A stretch of 64,000 nt of DNA from Nomia melanderi. Taxonomy: Eukaryota; Arthropoda; Insecta; Hymenoptera; Halictidae. Below the pieces are notes generated by a model. It was not told the origin of the DNA. It made no database searches and was given only the letters and a program-made list of their open reading frames with translations. This document shows positions 38,701 through 50,139 of this stretch, piece by piece. The position numbers and the translations under genes are program-made. The number at the start of each line of letters is the position of its first letter. Positions within the stretch are counted from its first letter, which is position 1. The stretch lies in contig NW_027475175.1 in NCBI RefSeq assembly GCF_051020985.1, positions 372,001 through 436,000 of the forward strand. The letters are read 5' to 3'.

Positions 38701-40577
38701 CTCTAATAGCACCCGAGATATCACCAGATATATATTGGGTTTTCCCCTGACCCTGAGTGTCCGGCCACATGTGACGGTGGTTTCCTCGGCCCCTGGTGGT
38801 CCGAGGTCGTTCCCGCTGCGCAGATTCATGAGCCAGGGCCTCCTACAGACAATCCACTTTGATTTATTGCGCGATCTGTAATAGCACCCGAGAAAGCACC
38901 ATATATATGCTGGATTTTTACATGACTTTGGGTGACGGACACCGAAAATCTGTAATTTTCTCGGCCCCTGGTGGTCCGATGTCCTTCCTGCTGCACAGAT
39001 TCATGCGCAAGGGCCTCCTCCGGACAATGCACTTTGATTTATTGTGCTATCTCTAATAGCACCCGAGATATCACCAGATATATATTTGATTTTTCTCTGA
39101 CCCTGAGTGTCCGGCCCCATGAGACGGTGATTTTCTCAGCCCCTGGTGGTCCGAGGTCGATCCGACTGCACAGATTCATGAGCCAGGGCCTCCTGCAGAC
39201 AATGCACTTTGATTTATCGCGCTATCTCTGATGGCACCCGAGATATCACCAGATATATAATGGATTTTTCCCTGACCTTGTCAGTCCGGCCCCATGAGAC
39301 AGTGGTTTTCTCGGCCCCTGGTGATCCGAGGTCGTTCCCGCTGCGCAGATTCAAGCGCCAGGGCCTCCTACAGACAATAAACTTTGATTTATCGCGCTAT
39401 CTCTAATGGCACCCGAGATATCACTAGATATATATTGGATTTTTCCCTGACCCTGAGTGTCCGGCCCCATGAGACGGTGGTTTTCTCGGCCCCTGGTGGT
39501 CCGAGGTCGTTCCCTCTGCACAGATTCATGCGCCAAGGCCTCCTGCAGATTATTCACTATGGTTTACTGCGCTATCTCTAATACCACCCGAGATATCACG
39601 AGATATATACTGGATTTTCCCCTGACCCTGAGTGTCCGGTCCCATGAGACTGTGGTTTTCTCGGCCCCTGGTGGACCGAGGTCGTTCCCGCTGCGCAGAT
39701 TCATGCGACAGGGCCTCCTGCAGTCAATGCACTATGATTTATCGCGCTATCTCTAATGGCACCCGAGATATCACCAGATATATAATGGATTTTTCCCTGA
39801 CCCTGACAGTACGGCCCCATGGGACGGTGGTTTTCTCGGCCCCTGGTGGTCCGAGGTCGTGCCCGCTGCACGGATTCATGCGCCAGGGCCTCCTGCAGGC
39901 AATGCACTTTGATTTACCGCGCTATCTCTAATGGCGCCCGAGATATCACCAGACATATAATGGATTTTTCCCTGACCCTGACAGTACGGCCCCATGGGAC
40001 GGTGGTTTTCTCGGCCCCTGGTGGTCCGAGGTCGTGCCCGCTGCACGGATTCATGCGCCAGGGCTTCCTGCAGACAATGCACTTTGATTTATCGCGCTAT
40101 CTGTAATAGCACCTGAGATATCACCAGATATACATTGGATTTTCCCCTGACCCTGAGTGACCGGCACCATCAGACTGTGGTTATCTCGGCCCCTGGTGGT
40201 CCGAGGTCGATCCCGCTGCACAGATCCATACGCCAGGGCCTCCTGCAGACAATGCACTTTGATCTATCGCGCTATCTTTAATGGCACCCGAGATATCACC
40301 AGATATATAATGGATTTTTCCCTGACCATGAGTGTCCGGCACCATGAGACTGTGGTTTTCTCGGCCCCTCGTGGTCCGAGGTCGTTCCCGCTGCGCAGAT
40401 GCATGCGGCAGGGCCTCCTGCAGAAAATGCACTGTGATTTATCGCGCTACGTGTAATAGAACCCGAGTTATCACCAGATATATGCTGGATTTTTACATGA
40501 CCTTGGGTGACGGATTCCGAATATCTGTGATTTTCTCGGCCCCTGGTGGTCCGAGGTCGTTCCTGCTGCACAGTTTA
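35746..40577 (+). repeat. Heterogeneous satellite zone without long local copies
   Basis: About 27 monomers of mixed A, B and C type are strung together without a repeated order that I can find. Only one-monomer duplications are visible. CTGGTGATCCGATTTCG occurs near 35994 and 36170. A monomer with ATAATGGATTTTTCC and CATGGGACGG is nearly repeated at about 39772 and 39947. Local variants include CTCTAATGGCACCCG (38520-40280), CAGACATACAC with one base lost (37275) and TTCTAGCCCTTGG (38085). No gene, RNA or mobile element is seen. Confidence 0.72.
36959..37133 (+). repeat. Reference type C monomer, A/B mosaic (175 bp)
   Basis: The left half has the type C signature ATCATCAGATACATCCTGG, then the B-like TTTTTACATGACCTTGGG. 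After TTGGGTG it changes to the type A sequence TCCGGCCCCATG, followed by TGTCGGTGGTTTTCTCGG. The switch is near monomer base 52. Type C recurs across the window, for example near 2150, 4610, 43450, 44490, 45025, 48180 and 63385, so it is a stable subfamily and not a single accident. Confidence 0.8.
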
Positions 40578-41156
40578 ATTCGCCAGTGCCTCCTACAGAC
40601 AATGCACTTTGATTTATTGCGCTATCTCTAATAGCATCCGAGATATCACAAGATATATATTGGATTTTTCCCTGACCCTGACAGTCCGGCTCCATGAGAC
40701 GGTGGTTTTCTCGGCCCCTGGTGGTCCGAGGTCGTTCCCGCTGCACAGATGCATGCGTCAGGGCCTCCTGCAGATAATTCACTTTGCTTTATCGCGCAAT
40801 CTGTAATAGGACCCGAGAAAGCACCATATATATGCTGGATTTTTACATGGCTTTGGGTGACGGATACCGAAAATCTGTAACTTTCTCGGCCCCTGGTGGT
40901 CCGATGTCGTCCCTGCTGCACAGATTCATGCGCATGGGCCTCCTACGGACCATGCACTTTGATTTTTTGCGCTAACTCTAATAGCACCCGAGATATCACC
41001 AGATATATATTTGACTTTTCCCTGACCCTGAGTGTCCGGCCCCATGAGACGGTGGTTTTCTCGGCCCCTGATGGTTCGAGGTCGTCCCCGCTGCACAGAT
41101 TCATGCGCCAGGGCCTGCTACAGACAATGCACTTTGATTTATCGCGCTATCTGTAA

Positions 41157-41681
41157 TAGCACCAGAGATGTCACCAGATATATGCTGGATTTTTACATGA
41201 CCATGGGTGACGGATACCGAACATCTGTAATTTTCTCGGCCCCTGGTGGTCCGAGGTCGTACCTGCTGCCCAGATTCATGCGCCAGGGCCTGCTACAGAC
41301 CATGCACTATGATTTATCGCGCTATCTGTAATAGCACCCGAGATATCGCCAGATATATGCTGGATTATTACATGACCATGGGTGACGGATACCGAACATC
41401 TGTAATTTTCTCGGCCCCTGGTGGTCCGAGGTCGTACCTGCTGCCCAGATTCATGCGCCAGGGCCTGCTACAGACCATGCACTATGATTTATCGCGCTAT
41501 CTGTAATAGCACCTGAGATTTCGCCAGATATATGCTGGATTATTACATGACCTTGGGTGACGGATACCGAACATCTGTAATTTTCTCGGCCCCTGGTGGT
41601 CCGAGGTCGTTCCGGCTGCCCAGATTCATGCGCAAGGGTCTGATACGGACATTGCACTTTGGTTCATTGCGCGATCTCAAA
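41157..41681 (+). repeat. Three consecutive near-identical type B monomers
   Basis: Monomers starting at 41157, 41332 and 41507 share CGGATACCGAACATCTG, and the first two also share GTCGTACCTGCTGCCCAG. This is a recent single-monomer expansion. Related B monomers with GAACATC occur only near 62145-62490, so the two places share a lineage. The left dyad arm is GAACAT, which breaks one pair of the palindrome. Confidence 0.76.
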
Positions 41682-41856
41682 TAGCACCCGAGATAACACG
41701 AGATATATATTGGATTTTCCCCTGACCCTGAGTGTCCGGCCCCATGAGACTGTGGTTTTCTCGGCCCCTGGTGGTCCGAGGTCGTTCCCGCAGCACAGAA
41801 TCATGCGCCAGGGCTTCCTGCAGACAATGCACTTTGATTTATCGCGCTATCGCTAA

Positions 41857-42031
41857 TAGCGGTCGAGATATGACCAGATATATATTGGATTTTTCCATGT
41901 CCCAGATCGTCGGGCCCCATGTGTCGGTGGCTTTCTCAGCCCCTGGTGGTCTGAGGTCGTACCCGCTGCACAGATTCATGCGCCAGTGCCTCCAGCAGAC
42001 AATGCACTTTGATTAATAACGCTATCTGTAA
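41857..42031 (+). repeat. Divergent type A monomer
   Basis: This unit is 175 bp long but its centre is unusual: TAGCGGTCGAGATATGACC, then TTTTTCCATGTCCCAGATCG and TCGGGCCCCATGTGTCGG. The tail has GATTAATAACGC. It has no close partner in the window and is the most divergent type A monomer I noticed. It could be an old, unhomogenised copy. Confidence 0.65.
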
Positions 42032-42807
42032 TAGAACCCGAGAAAGCACCACATATATGCTGGATTTTTACATGACTTTGGGTGACGGACACCGAAAATT
42101 TGTAAGTTTCTCGGCCCCTGGAGGGCCGAGGTGGTTCCTGCTTCACAGATTCATGCGCCAGGGCCTCCTGCAGACAATGCACTTTGATTTATCGCGCTAT
42201 CTGTAATAGAACCCGAGATATCACCAGATATATGCTGGATTTTTACATGACTTTGGGTGACGGATACCGAATATCTGTAATTTTCTCGGCCCCTGGTGGT
42301 CCGATGTCGTTCCTGCTGCACAGATTCATGCGCAAGGGCCTCCTACAGACAATGCACTTTGATTTATTGCGCTATCTCTAATAGCATCCGAGATATCACA
42401 AGATATATATTGGTTTTTTCCCTGACCCTGACAGTCCGGCTCCATGAGACGGTGGTTTTCTCGGCCCCTGGTGGTCCGTGGTCGTTCCCGCTGGACAGAT
42501 GCATGCGCCAGGGCCTCCTGCAGATAATTCACTTTGCTTTATCGCGCAATCTGTAATAGCACCCGAGAAAGCACCATATATATGCTGGATTTTTACATGA
42601 CTTTGGGTGACGGATACCGAAAATCTGTAACTTTCTCGGCCCCTGGTGGTCCGATGTCGTCCCTGCTGCACAGATTCATGCGCATGGGCCTCCTACGGAC
42701 CATGCACTTTGATTTTTTGCGCTAACTCTAATAGCACCCGAGATATCACCAGATATATATTTGACTTTTCCCTGACCCTGAGTGTCCGGACCCATGAGAC
42801 TGTGGTT

Positions 42808-44578
42808 TTCTCGGCCCCTGGTGGTTCGAGGTCGTTCCCGCTGCACAAATGCATGCGCCAAGGCCTCCTGCAGATAATTCGCTTTGGTTTATTGCGCTAT
42901 CTCTAATAGCATCAGAGATATCACCAGATATATATTGGATTTTTCCCTGACCCTCAGTGTCCGGCCCCATGAGACGGTGGTTTTCTCGGCCCCTGATGGT
43001 CCGTGGTCATTCCCGCTGCACAGATGCATGCGCCAGGGCCTCCTGCAGATAATTCACTTTGATTTATCGCGCAATCTGTAATAGCACCCGAGAAAGCACC
43101 ATATATATGCTGGATCTTTACCTGACTTTGGGTGACGGATACCGAAAATCTGTAACTTTTTCGGCCCCTGGTGGTCCGATGTCGTCCCTGCTGCACAGAT
43201 TCATGCGCATGGGCATCCTGCAGATAATTCGCTTTGGTTTATTGCGCTATCTCTAATAGCAGACGAGATATCACCAGATATATATAGGATTTTCCCCTGA
43301 CCATGACTGTCCGGCCCCATGTGCCGGTGGCTTACTCGGCCCCTGGTGGTCCGAGGTCGTTGCCGCTGCACAGATTCATGCGTCAGGGCATCCCGCAGAC
43401 AATGCACTTTGGTTTATCGCGCTATCTGTAATAGCACCCGAGATATCATCAGATACATCCTGGATTTTTACATGACCTTGGGTGTCCGGCACCATGTGTC
43501 GGTGGTTTTCTCGGCCCCTGGTGGTCCGAGGTCGTTCCCGCTGCACAGATTCATGCGCCAGGGCCGCCTGCAGATAATTGACTTTGGTTTAGTGCACTAT
43601 CTGTAATAGCACCCGAGATATCACCAGATATATATTGGATTTTTCCCTGACCCTGAGTGTCACTCCCCATGTGTCGGTGGTTTTCTCGGCCCCTGGTGGT
43701 CCGCGGTCGTTCCCGCTGCACAGATTCATGCGCCAGGGCCTTCGGCAGATAATTCACTTTGGATCATTGCGCTATCTCTAATAGCACCCGAGATATCACC
43801 AGATATATGCTGGATTTTTACATGACCTTGGGTGACGCATACCGAAAATCTGTAATTTTCTTGCCCCCTGGTGGTCCGAGGTCGATCTCGCTGCACAGAT
43901 TCATGCGCTAGGGCCTCCTCCAGACAATGCACTTTGATATATCGCGCTATCTCTAATATCACCCGACATATCACCAGATATATATTGGATTTTTCCCCGA
44001 CCCTGAGTGTCCGGCCCCATGAGACGGTGGTTTTCTCGGCCCCTGGTGGTCCGAGGTCGTTCCCGCTGCACAGATTCATGCGCCAGGGTCCCCTGTAGAT
44101 AATTCACTTTGGTCTATTGCACTATCTCTAATAGCACCCGGGATATCACCAGTTATATATTGGATTTTTCCCTGACCCCGGGTGTCCGGCCCCATGAGAC
44201 GGTGGTTTTCTCGGCCCCTGGTGGTCGGAGGTTGTTCCCGCTGCACAGATTCATGCGCCAGGGCCTCCTGCAGATAATTCGCTTTGGTTTATTGCGCTAT
44301 CTCTAATAGCAGACGAGATATCACCAGATATATATTGGATTTTTCCCCGACCCTGAGTGTCCGGCCCCATGGGACGGTGGTTTTCTCGGCCCCTGGTGGT
44401 CCGAGGTCGATCCAGCTGCACAGATTCATGCGCCAGGGCCTCCTACAGATGATGCACTTTGGATTATTGCTCTATCTCTAATAGCACCCGAGATATCATC
44501 GGATACATCCTGGATTTTTACATGACCTTGGGTGTCCGGCCCCATGAGACGGTGGTTTTCTCGGCCCCTGGTGGTCCG
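42808..44578 (+). repeat. Copy 0 of the right-hand duplication family (pairs with 47531-49301)
   Basis: About ten monomers match 47531-49301 at 4723-bp spacing. Markers in order: GGTGGTTCGAGGTCG, TAGCATCAGAGATATC, TGCTGGATCTTTACC (A in the others), ATATATAGGATTTTCC, GTGCCGGTGGCTTACTCGG, GTGTCACTCCCCATG, TTTTCTTGCCCCCTGG, CATGCGCTAGGG and GGTCCCCTGTAG. It differs from the other copies at several bases (CTGATGGTCCGTGGTCATTC, CATGACTGTCCGG), so it is the most diverged member of this family here. Confidence 0.8.
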
Positions 44579-46116
44579 AGGTCGTTCCCGCTGCACAGAT
44601 TCATGCGCCAGGGCCTCCTGCAGATAATCCACTTTGGATTATTGCGCTATCTCTAATAGCACCCGAGATATCACCAGATATATATTGGATTTTTACCCGA
44701 CCCTGAGTGTTCGGCCCCATGTGACTGTGGTTTTCTCGGCCCCTGGAGGTCCGAGGTCGTTCCCGCTGCACAAATCCATGCGCCAGGGCCTCCTACAGAC
44801 AATATAGTTTGATTTATTGCGCTATCTGTAATAGCACCCGAGATATCACCTGATATATATTGGATTTTTCCCTGAACCTGAGTGTCCGGGCCCATGAGAC
44901 GGTGGTTTTCTCGGCCCCTGGTGGTCCGAGGTCGTTCCCGCTGCACAGATTCATGCGCCAGGGCCTCCTGCAGACAATGCACTTTGATATATCGAGCTAT
45001 CTCTAATAGCAGCCGAGATATCATCAGATACATCCTGGATTTTTACATGACCTTGGGTGTCCGGCACCATGTGACGGTGGTTTTCTCGGACCCTGGCTGT
45101 CCGAGGTCGTTACCGCTGCACAGATTCATGCGCCAGGGCCTCCTGCAGACAATACACTTTGGTTCATTGCGCTATCTCTAATAGCACCCGAGATATCACC
45201 AGATATATATTGGATTTTTCCCTGACCCTGAGTGTCCGGCCCCATGAGACGGTGGTTTTCTCGGACCCTGGCGGTCCGAGGTCGTTCCCGCTGCAACGAT
45301 TCATGCGCCAGGGCCCCTTGCAGATAATTCACTTTGGTTTAGTGCACTATCTCTAATAGCACCCGGGATATCACCAGTTATATATTGGATTTTTCCCTGA
45401 CCCCGAGTGTCCGGCCCCATGAGACGGTGGTTTTCTCGGCCCCTGGTGGTCGGAGGTTGTTCCCGCTGCACAGATTCATGCGCCAGGGCCTCCTGCAGAT
45501 AATTCGCTTTGGTTTGTTGCGCTATCTCTAATAGCAGACGAGATATCACCAGATTTATATTGGATTTTTCCCCGACCCTGAGTGTCCGGCCCCATGGGAC
45601 GGTGGTTTTCTCGGCCCCTGGTGGTCCGAGGTCGATCCAGCTGCACAGATTCATGCGCCAGGGCCTCCTACAGATGATGCACTTTGGATTATTGCGCTAT
45701 CTCTAATAGCACCCGAGATATCATCGGATACATCCTGGATTTTTACATGACCTTGGGTGTCCGGCCCCATGAGACGGTGGTTTTCTCGGCCCCTGGTGGT
45801 CCGAGGTCGTTCCCGCTGCACAGATTCATGCGCCAGGGCCTCCTGCAGATAATCCACTTTGGATTATTGCGCTATCTCTAATAGCAGACGAGATATCACC
45901 AGATATATATTGGATTTTACCCCGACCCTGAGTGTCCGGCCCCATGGGACGGTGGTTTTCTCGGCCCCTGGTGGTCCGAGGTCGATCCAGCTGCACAGAT
46001 TCATGCGCCAGGGCCTCCTACAGATGATGCACTTTGGATTATTGCGCTATCTCTAATAGCACCCGAGATATCATCGGATACATCCTGGATTTTTACATGA
46101 CCTTGGGTGTCCGGCC
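44579..46116 (+). repeat. Dimer repeats (350 bp) and first copy of a 9-monomer block
   Basis: 44640-45348 matches 46215-46923 (1575 bp, nine monomers) and again 50238-50946. From 45509 to 46208 a dimer is repeated twice: an A monomer with AGCAGACGAGATATCACC, CATGGGACGG and GATCCAGCTGCACAG, followed by a C monomer with ATCATCGGATACATCC. The same dimer also lies at 44284-44633 and in the copies near 49010 and 55130. This is the shortest perfect higher-order unit in the window. Confidence 0.78.
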
Positions 46117-49100
46117 CCATGAGACGGTGGTTTTCTCGGCCCCTGGTGGTCCGAGGTCGTTCCCGCTGCACAGATTCATGCGCCAGGGCCTCCTGCAGAT
46201 AATCCACTTTGGATTATTGCGCAATCTCTAATAGCACCCGAGATATCACCAGATATATATTGGATTTTTACCCGACCCTGAGTGTTCGGCCCCATGTGAC
46301 TGTGGTTTTCTCGGCCCCTGGAGGTCCGAGGTCGTTCCCGCTGCACAAATCCATGCGCCAGGGCCTCCTACAGACAATGCAGTTTGATTTATTGCGCAAT
46401 CTGTAATAGCACCCGAGATATCACCTGATATATATTGGATTTTTCCCTGAACCTGAGTGTCCGGGCCCATGAGACGGTGGTTTTCTCGGCCCCTGGTGGT
46501 CCGAGGTCGTTCCCGCTGCACAGATTCATGCGCCAGGGCCTCCTGCAGACAATGCACTTTGATATATCGAGCTATCTCTAATAGCAGCCGAGATATCATC
46601 AGATACATCCTGGATTTTTACATGACCTTGGGTGTCCGGCACCATGTGACGGTGGTTTTCTCGGACCCTGGCTGTCCGAGGTCGTTCCCGCTGCACAGAT
46701 TCATGCGCCAGGGCCTCCTGCAGACAATACACTTTGGTTCATTGCGCTATCTCTAATAGCACCCGAGATATCACCAGATATATATTGGATTTTTCCCTGA
46801 CCCTGAGTGTCCGGCCCCATGAGACGGTGGTTTTCTCGGACCCTGGCGGTCCGAGGTCGTTCCCGCTGCAACGATTCATGCGCCAGGGCCCCTTGCAGAT
46901 AATTCACTTTGGTTTAGTGCGCTATCTGTAAGAGCACCCGAGATGTCACCAGATATATATTGGATTTTTCCCTGAACCTAAGTGTCCGGCCCCATGAGAC
47001 GGTGGTTTTCTCGGCCCCTGGTGGTCCGGGGTGGTCCCGCTGCACAGACTCATGCGCCAGGGCCTCCTGCAGACAATACACTTTGGTTCATTGCGCTATC
47101 TCTAATAGCACCCGAGATATCACCAGATATATATTGGATTTTTCCCTGACCCTGAGTGTTCGGCCCCATGAGAAGGTGGTTTTCTCGGCCCCTGGTGGTC
47201 CGAGGTCGTTCCTGCTGCCCAGATTCATGCGCAATGGCCTGATACGGACAATGCACTTTGGTTCATTGCGCTATCTCTAATAGCACCCGATATATCACCA
47301 GATATATATTGGATTTTCCCCTGACCCTGAGTGTCCGGCCACATGAGACGGTGGTTTTCTCGGCCCCTGGTGGTCCGGGGTGGTCCCGCTGCACAGACTC
47401 ATGCGCCAGGGCCTCCTACAGACAGTGCAGTTTGGTTCATTGCGCGATCTGTAATAGCACCCGAGATATCACCAGATATATATTTGACTTTTCCCTGACC
47501 CTGAGTGTCCGGCCCCATGAGACGGTGGTTTTCTCGGCCCCTGGTGGTTCGAGGTCGTTCCCGCTGCACAAATGCATGCGCCAAGGCCTCCTGCAGATAA
47601 TTCGCTTTGGTTTATTGCGCTATCTCTAATAGCATCAGAGATATCACCAGATATATATTGGATTTTTCCCTGACCCTCAGTGTCCGGCCCCATGAGACGG
47701 TGGTTTTCTCGGCCCCTGGTGGTCCGTGGTCGTTCCCGCTGCACAGATGCATGCGCCAGGGCCTCCTGCAGATAATTCACTTTGATTTATCGCGCAATCT
47801 GTAATAGCACCCGAGAAAGCACCATATATATGCTGGATCTTTACATGACTTTGGGTGACGGATACCGAAAATCTGTAACTTTTTCGGCCCCTGGTGGTCC
47901 GATGTCGTCCCTGCTGCACAGATTCATGCGCATGGGCATCCTGCAGATAATTCGCTTTGGTTTATTGCGCTATCTCTAATAGCAGACGAGATATCACCAG
48001 ATATATATAGGATTTTCCCCTGACCATGAGTGTCCGGCCCCATGTGCCGGTGGCTTACTCGGCCCCTGGTGGTCCGAGGTCGTTGCCGCTGCACAGATTC
48101 ATGCGTCAGGGCATCCCGCAGACAATGCACTTTGGTTTATCGCGCTATCTGTAATAGCACCCGAGATATCATCAGATACATCCTGGATTTTTACATGACC
48201 TTGGGTGTCCGGCACCATGTGTCGGTGGTTTTCTCGGCCCCTGGTGGTCCGAGGTCGTTCCCGCTGCACAGATTCATGCGCCAGGGCCGCCTGCAGATAA
48301 TTGACTTTGGTTTAGTGCACTATCTGTAATAGCACCCGAGATATCACCAGATATATATTGGATTTTTCCCTGACCCTGAGTGTCACTCCCCATGTGTCGG
48401 TGGTTTTCTCGGCCCCCGGTGGTCCGCGGTCGTTCCCGCTGCACAGATTCATGCGCCAGGGCCTTCGGCAGATAATTCACTTTGGATCATTGCGCTATCT
48501 CTAATAGCACCCGAGATATCACCAGATATATGCTGGATTTTTACATGACCTTGGGTGACGCATACCGAAAATCTGTAATTTTCTTGCCCCCTGGTGGTCC
48601 GAGGTCGATCTCGCTGCACAGATTCATGCGCTAGGGCCTCCTGCAGACAATGCACTTTGATATATCGCGCTATCTCTAATATCACCCGACATATCACCAG
48701 ATATATATTGGATTTTTCCCCGACCCTGAGTGTCCGGCCCCATGAGACGGTGGTTTTCTCGGCCCCTGGTGGTCCGAGGTCGTTCCCGCTGCACAGATTC
48801 ATGCGCCAGGGTCCCCTGTAGATAATTCACTTTGGTCTATTGCGCTATCTCTAATAGCACCCGAGATATCACCAGTTATATATTGGATTTTTCCCTGACC
48901 CCGAGTGTCCGGCCCCATGAGACGGTGGTTTTCTCGGCCCCTGGTGGTCGGAGGTTGTTCCCGCTGCACAGATTCATGCGCCAGGGCCTCCTGCAGATAA
49001 TTCGCTTTGGTTTATTGCGCTATCTCTAATAGCAGACGAGATATCACCAGATATATATTGGATTTTTCCCCGACCCTGAGTGTCCGGCCCCATGGGACGG

Positions 49101-50139
49101 TGGTTTTCTCGGCCCCTGGTGGTCCGAGGTCGATCCAGCTGCACAGATTCATGCGCCAGGGCCTCCTACAGATGATGCACTTTGGATTATTGCGCTATCT
49201 CTAATAGCACCCGAGATATCATCGGATACATCCTGGATTTTTACATGACCTTGGGTGTCCGGCCCCATGAGACGGTGGTTTTCTCGGCCCCTGGTGGTCC
49301 GGGGTCGTTCCCGCTGCCCAGATTCATGCGCCAGGGCCTCCTGCAGACAATACACTTTGGTTCATTGCGCTATCTCTAATAGCACCCGAGATATCACCAG
49401 ATATATATTGGATTTTTCCCTGACCCTGAGTGTTCGGCCCCATGAGAAGGTGGTTTTCTCGGCCCCTGGTGGTCCGAGGTCGTTCCCGCTGCACAGATTC
49501 ATGCGCCAGGGCCTCCTGCAGATAATCCACTTTGGTTTATTGCGCTATCTCTAATTTCACCCGAGATATCACCAGATATATATTGGATTTATCCCTGACC
49601 CTGAGTGACCGGCCCCATGTGACTGTGGTTTTCTCGGCCCCTGGAGGTCCGAGGTCGTTCCCGCTGCACAAATTCATGCGCCAGGGCCTCCTACAGACAA
49701 TGCAGTTTGATTTATTGCGCTATCTGTAATAGCACCCGAGATATCACCAGATATATATTGGATTTTTCCCTGAACCTGAGTGTCCGGGCCCATGAGACGG
49801 TGGTTTTCTCGGCCCCTGGTGGTCCGAGGTCGTTCCCGCTGCACAGATTCATGCGCCAGGGCCTCCTGCAGACAATGCACTTTGATATATCGAGCTATCT
49901 CTAATAGCAGCCGAGATATCATCAGATACATCCTGGATTTTTACATGACCTTGGGTGTCCGGCACCATGTGACGGTGGTTTTCTCGGAGCCTGGCTGTCC
50001 GAGGTCGTTCCCGCTGCACAGATTCGTGCGCCAGGGCCTCCTGCAGACAATACACTTTGGTTCATTGCGCTATCTCTAATAGCACCCGAGATATCACCAG
50101 ATATATATTGGATTTTTCCCTGACCCTGAGTGTCCGGCC
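46117..50139 (+). repeat. 23-monomer unit, copy 1 (12-mer core plus right block)
   Basis: The left part, 46117-48876, matches 50140-52899 at 4023-bp spacing. The part from 46764 to about 50191 matches 52885-56311 at 6121 bp. The 12-monomer core (about 46764-48861) includes two 174-bp monomers with GGTCCGGGGTGGTCCCG (47035 and 47375). They make the core 2098 rather than 2100 bp and explain the 106- and 123-codon open frames there. The right block holds the C/A dimer and a CTGAACCTGAG monomer. Confidence 0.8.

Larger units (their letters stand above)
40578..42807 (+). repeat. 10-monomer duplication (1750-bp spacing) around mixed monomers
   Basis: 40578-41038 and 42328-42788 match at 1750 bp: TAGCATCCGAGATATCAC, CACTTTGCTTTATCGCGC, GTCGTCCCTGCTGCACAG, TTTTTTGCGCTAACTC and ATTTGACTTTTCCC occur in both. 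Between them are the B run at 41157-41681 and a divergent monomer at 41857-42031. Everything reads as satellite. Confidence 0.75.

Noticed and set aside
47545..47565. Pol III B-box-like GGTTCGAGGTC in some monomers, with T5 tracts elsewhere in the unit
   Set aside because: The last required C is out of place, no A box lies upstream, and most monomers read GGTCCGAGG. It is a single-base variant and does not point to a tRNA-derived unit.
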